A DNA stretch of 5,499 nucleotides from CAYVLI01 sp964452105 [NCBI: uncultured Nitrospinota bacterium] (GTDB lineage Bacteria; JAUXIQ01), in assembly GCA_964452105.1 (NCBI GenBank), contig CAYVLI010000201.1, forward strand, positions 1-5,499, written 5' to 3'. This document shows, piece by piece, positions 1 to 5,170 of this stretch (position 1 is the first letter of the stretch; each line of letters begins with the position of its first letter). The notes beneath the pieces were generated by a model. It made no database searches, was not told the origin of the DNA, and saw only the letters and a list, made by a program, of their open reading frames with translations. The position numbers and the translations under genes are program-made.

Positions 1-419
1 ATGGAGGAAAGGACGACGTTGGTGAGCGTTCTGGCCACGCCGGGTATCGACCGTATCTTCTTTGATATGATGTTCTCCAGCGATGCCGTGTTCTTTGTTT
101 TTACCTTCAGAAGGTATGAATAGTCTCCCGTGACATGATGGCATTCGAGTATTTCATCGAGCTTGCTCACCTCCACACGGAAGCTTTCTTCGAAAGTGGG
201 GTTGCTGATGTAAACGTTCACGAAGGCTGTTAACTCCTTGCCGATCTTTTTCTCGTTAAGAACAGCAACATAGCGCTTGATTATGCCATCATTGCACAGT
301 TTTTTTATTCTTTCGCTCACCGAAGGAGCGGAGAGGCCCACGGCCTTGGCGATGTTGGAATGGGCTTCCCTACCGTTTTTTTGAAGCATATTGAGAATTC
401 TGATGTCGATGGCATCCAT
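1..419 (-). CDS. Lrp/AsnC family transcriptional regulator (C-terminus cut by window edge)
   Basis: A DNA-binding regulator of the feast/famine (Lrp/AsnC) family, which typically controls amino acid metabolism and responds to an amino acid ligand. The frame is open from the ATG at 419 down to base 3 (139 residues seen) with no stop, so the end lies outside the window; the family is usually about 150-165 residues, so only a short tail is missing. The N-terminus (MDAIDIRILNMLQKNGR) is the classic family start. The helix-turn-helix spans about residues 19-41 (SNIAKAVGLSAPSVSERIKKL), followed by GIIKRY at 45-50. The RAM ligand-binding domain follows from about residue 60, with the family motif TGDYSYLLKV at 97-106. 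AGGAG (430-426) lies 6 nt before the ATG and supports this start. It is divergent from the dehydrogenase-aminotransferase-aldehyde dehydrogenase operon, so it is probably the local regulator of that operon and of itself (inference). The family call is near certain; the ligand is unknown. Confidence 0.95.
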   Translation of the reverse strand, partial: MDAIDIRILNMLQKNGREAHSNIAKAVGLSAPSVSERIKKLCNDGIIKRYVAVLNEKKIGKELTAFVNVYISNPTFEESFRVEVSKLDEILECHHVTGDYSYLLKVKTKNTASLENIISKKIRSIPGVARTLTNVVLSS

Positions 420-438
420 GTGGAACTCCTGGCATTAA

Positions 439-456
439 TAATTTAATATTAAATTA
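439..456. promoter_or_regulatory. 18-bp perfect palindrome in the regulator leader, candidate Lrp-type operator
   Basis: TAATTTAATATTAAATTA reads the same on both strands over all 18 bases, and pairing stops just outside it. It lies 20 bp upstream of the regulator's ATG and, if the promoter at 472-501 is right, about 10-27 bases into the transcript. Lrp/AsnC proteins bind AT-rich dyad sites and usually repress their own gene, so an autoregulatory operator is likely. A perfect palindrome this long is hard to dismiss, although AT-rich DNA makes chance dyads more common. The bound protein is inferred. Confidence 0.6.
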
Positions 457-471
457 AGCCACTTACGTTTT

Positions 472-501
472 ATTGTAAGGCAAAGCAGTGGTTTTTGTCA
501 A
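472..501 (-). promoter_or_regulatory. Sigma70-type promoter of the Lrp-family gene
   Basis: Read on the minus strand, a perfect -35 box TTGACA (501-496) is followed after 18 bp by TACAAT (477-472), which matches the -10 consensus at five of six bases. Transcription should begin near base 465, giving a leader of about 45 nt before the ATG at 419. A short dyad, CTTAC and GTAAG separated by 8 bp (462-479), overlaps the -10 box and the predicted start, and could be a second regulator contact. Confidence 0.75.
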
Positions 502-570
502 ACGATATCCACATCTACAACCGATTCGATTAACAATTTAAAGCTTTTTAAGATCATTAATCTGATATCC

Positions 571-589
571 GCTGTCGTGGTACGGCAGC
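571..589. repeat. GC-rich inverted repeat in the divergent region
   Basis: GCTGTCG (571-577) and CGGCAGC (583-589) form 7-bp arms around a 5-base loop, with six Watson-Crick pairs and one G-T pair. It stands out as a GC-rich island in AT-rich DNA, and lies upstream of both predicted start sites relative to their genes. It is therefore more likely a protein-binding dyad than a transcript hairpin. No T-run follows it, so it is not an intrinsic terminator. The binding factor is unknown. Confidence 0.4.
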
Positions 590-634
590 ATAATAAAATT
601 GACATTTACGAGAAGGTAAGCCGGCGAGGATGAT

Positions 635-663
635 TTGACATTGCTCCCACACAACCTTATATT
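635..663 (+). promoter_or_regulatory. Sigma70-type promoter of the amino acid catabolic operon
   Basis: A perfect -35 box TTGACA (635-640), a 17-bp spacer and TATATT (658-663), which matches the -10 consensus at five of six bases. The predicted start is near base 670, so the transcript would carry a leader of about 147 nt before the ATG at 817. A second TTGACA at 599-604 has no usable -10 box at the right distance. This is the best promoter upstream of the three plus-strand genes. Confidence 0.7.
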
Positions 664-752
664 GTTATGTAGATATCAAATATGAACTATTATTGTTAGA
701 CTATAATGAATATATACTATAGTAAAATAATCCGCAGCAGGCGATGTTAATT

Positions 753-783
753 TTATTTTTTTAGAACTGATAAAAAAAATAAT
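753..783 (+). promoter_or_regulatory. A:U-only imperfect hairpin in the operon leader
   Basis: The leader RNA could pair TTATTTTTTTA (753-763) with TAAAAAAAATAA (771-782) across a 7-base loop, with one bulged A because the A-run is one base longer than the T-run. All pairs are A-U, so the stem is weak. It ends about 25 nt before the ribosome binding site. It might tune transcription or ribosome access, or may simply reflect base composition. Confidence 0.25.
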
Positions 784-807
784 ATAGTTTTAAATATATC
801 TTTTAAT

Positions 808-812
808 GGAGG
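808..812 (+). promoter_or_regulatory. Ribosome binding site with two possible start codons
   Basis: GGAGG at 808-812 lies 4 nt before the ATG at 817 and 10 nt before a second in-frame ATG at 823. Neither distance is ideal, so translation may begin at either; the products differ by only two residues (Met-Lys). The upstream ATG is used for the CDS here. Confidence 0.7.
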
Positions 813-816
813 ATAA

Positions 817-1953
817 ATGAAAATGCTACGCACCAGAGAGATAAAAATAAAAGGGTATGAGAGGGTGACATACCTGGAAGACAAAAAAATCGGTATGAGC
901 GGATACGTGGCGATTCATGATACTTCTCTTGGCCCTGCTGTGGGCGGCTGTCGTATGATGGAGTATGATAACACAAAACTCGCGCTGAAAGACGCACTCA
1001 GGCTTTCCCGTGGAATGACCTATAAAAGCGCCGTGGCGGGGCTGAACTATGGTGGCGGTAAAACGGTCATCATGACCAATGGAATCAAAGAGAACCGTGA
1101 AAAGGTTCTCGAGGTTTTGGGTGAATTCCTGAACAGCTTGCATGGGTCATATATAACGGGAGTGGATGCGGGCACGAGCGTCGAGGACATGAGGACGCTT
1201 AAAAGGTATACCAGGTATGTGGCGGGTATCCCCACGACAAGACATCGTATAAGCGCCCCCTCTATGGTAACGGCATACGGCGTTTACATGGGCATGAAAG
1301 CGTGCATTAAAGAGGTTCACGGCTTAAGAGGTCTCCAGGGGTTGAAGGTGGCTGTTCAGGGCGCCGGGAAAGTAGGCCGTAACCTGATAGAGAGGCTAAG
1401 CAAGGACGGCTGCGAAATTATTCTGGCAGAGCCCAGGAAAGAGATCGCCCAGCGCATGGTTGAGCAGTTTGGCGTGAGTCTTGTCGAACCAAACCGGATT
1501 TACAGCGTAGATTGCGACATATTCAGCCCCTGCGCCCTGGGCGGTGTTCTTAACGGCCGAACTATCCCCAGGCTTAGAAGCCGAATAGTGGCCGGATCGG
1601 CCAACAATCAACTCCTGAACGACCATGCCGGAGAACTGCTGCACGAGAGGGGGATTCTCTATGCCCCTGATTACGTGGTAAACGCAGGCGGCCTGATATG
1701 CGTGGTCATGGACAGAGAGGGAATCGATATGTCGCATATCATGGAAAAGACATCTCGTATCTACGATACCCTTCTCGAAGTATTTATCGTTTCCAGGAGC
1801 GAGAAAGTATCCACCAATCTTACGGCGGACAGGATGGCCGAACGCAGGATAATCAAAGCTCGCCTCAATAAAAAGAACATAGCGAGCTTCTTTAAGCCCC
1901 GAAGTAAAACCGGAAAGAGAAGCAGAGTTCTCTCATCGGGAGCAACAATTTGA
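817..1953 (+). CDS. Leu/Phe/Val-type amino acid dehydrogenase, NAD-dependent
   Basis: A cytoplasmic enzyme of the Glu/Leu/Phe/Val dehydrogenase superfamily, which oxidatively deaminates an L-amino acid to the 2-oxo acid and ammonia, reversibly, using NAD+. The 378 residues are close to the 360-380 usual for the family. The N-terminal substrate domain has LGPAVGGCRM (38-47), RGMTYK with Lys70, GGGKTVI with catalytic Lys82, and Asp117 in TGVDAGT. The Rossmann domain has GAGKVG at 182-187, an acidic residue (Glu205) at the end of the second strand favouring NAD over NADP, PCALGG at 238-243 and GSANNQ at 260-265. By the fixed two-residue offset from Bacillus leucine dehydrogenase, pocket positions 40, 113, 291 and 294 are Val42, Gly115, Leu293 and Val296; Gly and Leu at the middle two are, as I recall, typical of phenylalanine dehydrogenases. 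The basic C-terminal tail after TADRMAERRI is roughly ten residues longer than usual. All catalytic residues are present, so it should be active. It is the first gene of the probable operon; the true substrate is open. Confidence 0.93.
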   Translation: MKMLRTREIKIKGYERVTYLEDKKIGMSGYVAIHDTSLGPAVGGCRMMEYDNTKLALKDALRLSRGMTYKSAVAGLNYGGGKTVIMTNGIKENREKVLEVLGEFLNSLHGSYITGVDAGTSVEDMRTLKRYTRYVAGIPTTRHRISAPSMVTAYGVYMGMKACIKEVHGLRGLQGLKVAVQGAGKVGRNLIERLSKDGCEIILAEPRKEIAQRMVEQFGVSLVEPNRIYSVDCDIFSPCALGGVLNGRTIPRLRSRIVAGSANNQLLNDHAGELLHERGILYAPDYVVNAGGLICVVMDREGIDMSHIMEKTSRIYDTLLEVFIVSRSEKVSTNLTADRMAERRIIKARLNKKNIASFFKPRSKTGKRSRVLSSGATI

Positions 1954-2014
1954 AAGAGACTCACACTCCTTGTAGAAAATGAGAGTTCATAAATTACGGA
2001 TATAGAGGTGTCTG

Positions 2015-3499
2015 ATGAACAGGAAAAAAGCTGAGATAACATTAAAAGGTGAGGTGCCCGGCCCCAATGCCGAGAAGTGGGTCGAAGCATATATGAAACA
2101 TGCTTCACCCTCCACGTATGTTTATCCCTTCGTATGGGATGTATCTGCCTGGGCGGAAGGGCCTTTTTGTACGGACCCGGACGGGAACGTATTTCTGGAT
2201 TTTTACGGCCACGTGGGCGCGGCTCCTCTGGGTTACAATCACCCGAGAATACTCGCCGATTGCGGGGTGCCCTTCGACCCCGTGAAGACGGCCGGACACG
2301 ATACTTTCCTGGCTGTAGGGAAGGAACCGCATGGCTCCAGAAAACTGAATCTTAAAAGCGCTCCGGCGCTCGATTTCAGGACTGCCGCAGACCTGCAGGA
2401 CATGTTGGTTAAACTAACTTCCAGGTTCCGCATGGATATGGTCTTTCTGGTTAATTCAGGAGCAGAGGCCGTGTCCAATTCCATCAAGATAAGCATACAC
2501 AAGAAATTCAGGGAAGTGAGGGCCCGAATAGGCGAAGAGCTCTTCTCCAAAATGTGCCAGCAGTTGGGGATTGGAGTGAGCGATGTATTTGAAGGAAGCA
2601 TCTATTCCGATTATCCCTTTTTCGGCCTGGCGGCGGTGGGGGCCTTCCATGGCCGAACCCTCGACGTACTCACCCTGACAAACAGCAAGCCGGTTCACAA
2701 GGAAGGCTTTCCCGCAATCAGATGGGTGAAGCACGTGGATATCGTGGATTCCGACCTGGACCTGACTGAGATCGTTTCCGAAGCGGACCTCAAGACCCTC
2801 ATACTGAATGAACGTCTGGCGAAAGTGGTATATGAACAGGGAAGGATTCCGGCGGAGCTGCTGGCCTATATCATCGTAGAGCCCATTCAGGGAGAGGGGG
2901 GGTACAGGGTTCCCCGCACGGAGAACATCAAAGCGCTGTCAGACTTTGCGAACGGCCACAATGCCCTGCTGATATCCGATGAGGTTCAGGCGGGCATAGG
3001 CAGGACCGGCCGCTGGTGGGGCATTGAGCACCACGGCATCGTGCCGGACGTGATAGTTACGGCTAAGGGCCTGCGCGTGGGCGCGGTCATCAGCCGGTCC
3101 AACAATTTTCCCAACGAGCCCGGGGTTATTTCAAGCACATGGGCGGGTGGGGATATAGCCACCGCTGTAGGCTGCAAGACTTTGCAAATCATAGAAGAGG
3201 AGGGTCTGGTGCGACATGCCGAGGAAGCGGGCGAGTACCTGATGAGCAGGCTGCGGGACTTGAAGCAGAGGCATCATCTCATATTGGACGTCAGGGGGCA
3301 CGGGCTCATGGTAGGCATCGAGCTTCAGGATACGGAGAGCAGGAACGACGTAGTGGATTTCTGTTTCAGGAACGGTCTCCTGATGCTGGGTTGCGGCAGA
3401 AGCACCATCAGGATGCTCCCCCCGCTGGACGTCAAGCCGCGGGAAATGGATATGGCGCTGAAAGTTTTCGGCGAAGCCATATCGGAGATTTCAAAGTAG
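2015..3499 (+). CDS. Class III PLP-dependent aminotransferase (omega-amino acid type; lysine-6 or 4-aminobutyrate-like)
   Basis: A fold-type I, class III aminotransferase that would move an amino group, often a terminal one, to an acceptor such as 2-oxoglutarate. Visible motifs are PGPNAEKW and YPFVWD near the N-terminus, as in GABA and ornithine-type enzymes; DPDGNVFLDF; SGAEAV at 148-153 (cofactor phosphate contact); AFHGRT at 210-215 (ring stacking); EPIQGEGG at 289-296; DEVQAGIGRTG from Asp322 (pyridine nitrogen contact); TAKGL with Lys351 as the Schiff-base lysine; and Thr375 in STWAGGD. At 494 residues it is longer than the 420-450 common in this class. The extra length includes roughly 35 residues between SGAEAV and AFHGRT. 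GAGGTG (2005-2010) lies 4 nt before the ATG and supports the start. It sits 61 bp after the dehydrogenase and 58 bp before an aldehyde dehydrogenase, the usual partner for a semialdehyde product. The family is certain. Lysine 6-aminotransferase is attractive on length and context, but the substrate cannot be read from the sequence. Confidence 0.9.
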   Translation: MNRKKAEITLKGEVPGPNAEKWVEAYMKHASPSTYVYPFVWDVSAWAEGPFCTDPDGNVFLDFYGHVGAAPLGYNHPRILADCGVPFDPVKTAGHDTFLAVGKEPHGSRKLNLKSAPALDFRTAADLQDMLVKLTSRFRMDMVFLVNSGAEAVSNSIKISIHKKFREVRARIGEELFSKMCQQLGIGVSDVFEGSIYSDYPFFGLAAVGAFHGRTLDVLTLTNSKPVHKEGFPAIRWVKHVDIVDSDLDLTEIVSEADLKTLILNERLAKVVYEQGRIPAELLAYIIVEPIQGEGGYRVPRTENIKALSDFANGHNALLISDEVQAGIGRTGRWWGIEHHGIVPDVIVTAKGLRVGAVISRSNNFPNEPGVISSTWAGGDIATAVGCKTLQIIEEEGLVRHAEEAGEYLMSRLRDLKQRHHLILDVRGHGLMVGIELQDTESRNDVVDFCFRNGLLMLGCGRSTIRMLPPLDVKPREMDMALKVFGEAISEISK

Positions 3500-3557
3500 T
3501 ATTTCATTTATAGCGCAGCATGCAAGGGATTGTATTTGAACGGAAGGAAGGGCAATC

Positions 3558-5069
3558 ATGTCTGAGGAATTAAAGACAGTAGAAGGCAAGAATTACATAG
3601 ATGGAGAATGGGTCGACTCACTTTCGGGCGATATCTTCGAAAGCAGGAACCCTGCCAATACGGATGAAGTGCTGGGGGTTTTCCCCTACTCAAGGGAAGA
3701 GGATGTAAAGAGAGCAGTGGAGGCTGCGGTAAAAGCATATAAGGATTGGAAGGGCCTCTCCCGCATAAAGAGGGGAGAGCTGTTCGACAACTTCGCCCAG
3801 ATAGTCAAGAGCGAGAAGGAGGAGCTATCCCGCCTGGTGACCATGGAGTGCGGCAAAGGGATAAACGAGGGCAGGGCGGACGTGGTGGAAGGAATTCACA
3901 TGGTGCAATATGTTTTCGGTACCAGTCGGATGCCTTCAGGCTATGTTGTATCCTCGGAGATAGCCGAAAAGGAATCCTACATGAAGCGGCATCCCAAAGG
4001 GCGGGTAGCGGCCATCACACCATGGAATTTCCCCTTCGCCATACCCCTCTGGCTGCTGGGTCCATCCCTGCTCGAAGGTAATACGGCAGTTTTCAAACCA
4101 TCCGAGGACACGCCCCTCATAGGCCATAAGATAGCCGAGTATTTTCATCTGGCCGGCTTTCCGCCTGGGGTGGTAAACATCGTCCACGGCAATGGAGAGA
4201 ACGCCGGCTCGCCTCTTGTCTCGCATCAGGAGATAGACGTGGTGCTATTCACGGGCTCATTCGATGTGGGCTCCAGGATAAAGAACGTCTGCTCAAACTA
4301 CTACAACAAGATGGCCGTATGCGAGATGGGAGGCAAGAACGCCGTCATGGTACTTGAAGATGCGAATATGAACATCGCGGTCCATTCGGCAATAATGAGC
4401 GCTTACAAGACGACGGGACAGCGCTGCGTGAGTTCCGGAAGGATTATCGTTCATGAGAAAGTGCTGGATGAATTTACCGAGAAATTCATGGATATGACCA
4501 GGCGGATAACCATCGGGAACCCGCTCAGTGAAGACGTCTTCATGGGTCCGCTCATCAACGAGCAGGGTTTGAAGAAAGTGGAATATCACAACGAAATGGC
4601 TGTTAAGGAAGGAGCGGAAGTGCTCCTCAGCGGCGGGAGGTTATCGGGCAAAGAGTACGACCGGGGCTTCTTCATGAGCCCGTTCGTTTACAGGATGAAA
4701 CACAGCCACGAAAGCTTCGTTCTTCGCGAGGAGGCCTTCGGTCCCCATGTGGCCATAATCCCGGTGGGCAGCCTCGAGGAAGCCATCGAAGTTTACAACG
4801 ATACCGAATACGGGCTGGCCCTCGCCGTTATTACCGAGAATTACAGGAATGCGCGCATGGTGGAGGAGAACTGTGAATACGGGCTTGGCTACGTTAACCT
4901 TCCATCCATCGGCGCCGAGGTGCATCTGCCCTTCGGCGGCGTAAAGAGGAGCGGGACGGGCATGCCCTCCGCAGCGACTTTGATCGATGCCGTCACCCAT
5001 AGAGTGGCCTGGACTATCAACCATGGAAAGGAGATAAAGATGGCCCAGGGGTTGAGCGCCAGCGTCTGA
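3558..5069 (+). CDS. NAD(P)-dependent aldehyde dehydrogenase (semialdehyde type)
   Basis: A cytoplasmic aldehyde dehydrogenase superfamily enzyme that oxidises an aldehyde to the carboxylic acid through a thiohemiacetal. Its 503 residues suit the family (about 480-510). The motifs appear in order: NYIDGEW and NPAN at the N-terminus, PWNFP at 155-159, FKPSE with Lys180 and Glu183 (Glu at this place favours NAD+), TGSFDVG at 232-238, the general base Glu256 in EMGGKN, the nucleophile Cys290 in GQRCVSSG, EEAFGP with Glu392 and Phe394 (ribose contact), and LPFGGVKRSG at 457-466. All catalytic residues are present. AAGGAAGGG (3544-3552) lies 5 nt before the ATG. Following a class III aminotransferase, the expected substrate is an acid semialdehyde such as 2-aminoadipate, succinate or glutarate semialdehyde (inference). 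A more general aldehyde role is possible. It is the last gene of the operon, with a terminator 18 bp after its stop. Confidence 0.93.
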   Translation: MSEELKTVEGKNYIDGEWVDSLSGDIFESRNPANTDEVLGVFPYSREEDVKRAVEAAVKAYKDWKGLSRIKRGELFDNFAQIVKSEKEELSRLVTMECGKGINEGRADVVEGIHMVQYVFGTSRMPSGYVVSSEIAEKESYMKRHPKGRVAAITPWNFPFAIPLWLLGPSLLEGNTAVFKPSEDTPLIGHKIAEYFHLAGFPPGVVNIVHGNGENAGSPLVSHQEIDVVLFTGSFDVGSRIKNVCSNYYNKMAVCEMGGKNAVMVLEDANMNIAVHSAIMSAYKTTGQRCVSSGRIIVHEKVLDEFTEKFMDMTRRITIGNPLSEDVFMGPLINEQGLKKVEYHNEMAVKEGAEVLLSGGRLSGKEYDRGFFMSPFVYRMKHSHESFVLREEAFGPHVAIIPVGSLEEAIEVYNDTEYGLALAVITENYRNARMVEENCEYGLGYVNLPSIGAEVHLPFGGVKRSGTGMPSAATLIDAVTHRVAWTINHGKEIKMAQGLSASV

Positions 5070-5087
5070 GCTGGAGTAGGGTCTCAC

Positions 5088-5127
5088 AAAAGAGAGGGGC
5101 GAGACTTAAATCCCGCCCCTCTCTTTT
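5088..5127. terminator. Bidirectional hairpin terminator between convergent genes
   Basis: AAAAGAGAGGGGCG (5088-5101) and its exact complement CGCCCCTCTCTTTT (5114-5127) form a 14-bp perfect stem with a 12-base loop. The stem has a GC-rich core with A residues on the left and T residues on the right, so each strand's RNA ends its hairpin with a short U-run. It lies 18 bp after the aldehyde dehydrogenase stop and 43 bp after the stop of the convergent zinc-finger gene, so it can serve both. The free U-run beyond the stem is short, but the stem is strong. Confidence 0.85.
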
Positions 5128-5170
5128 ACAAATGAAAGACTGAAGAACAGCGCCCCGGGGAGACTGTCGC

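Larger units (their letters stand above)
420..816. other. Divergent intergenic regulatory region, no gene
   Basis: A 397-bp AT-rich stretch between the divergent regulator and the dehydrogenase operon. I see no credible coding frame in it. It contains the two divergent promoters (472-501 minus, 635-663 plus), whose -35 boxes are about 134 bp apart, so the transcripts do not overlap. It also holds the 18-bp palindrome, the inverted repeat at 571-589 and smaller dyads: AAAGCTTT at 540-547, GATATC at 672-677 and TACTATAGTA at 715-724. Several dyads spread over about 280 bp would suit an oligomeric Lrp/AsnC protein that wraps DNA, but this is inference. No riboswitch class that I know is recognisable. 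Confidence 0.7.

Noticed and set aside
630-638. Possible tiny leader frame ATG-ATT-TGA
   Set aside because: Only two codons, and it lies upstream of the predicted transcription start, so it is unlikely to be transcribed by the operon promoter.
702-707. A perfect TATAAT on the plus strand in the operon leader
   Set aside because: No acceptable -35 box lies 16-18 bp upstream, and AT-rich DNA gives such matches easily; the promoter at 635-663 is better supported. An extra internal start is not excluded.
1954-2014. Possible terminator between dehydrogenase and aminotransferase genes
   Set aside because: No stable inverted repeat followed by a T-run is present, so the genes are treated as one operon.
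2239-2734. Minus-strand open frames of 92-120 residues inside the aminotransferase gene
   Set aside because: The sense frame has complete class III aminotransferase motifs; the antisense frames show no domain or translation signal.
4641-5087. Minus-strand open frame of 148 residues across the aldehyde dehydrogenase
   Set aside because: It lies antisense to a fully motif-supported enzyme gene, has no family features and would cross toward the terminator region; it is a shadow frame.
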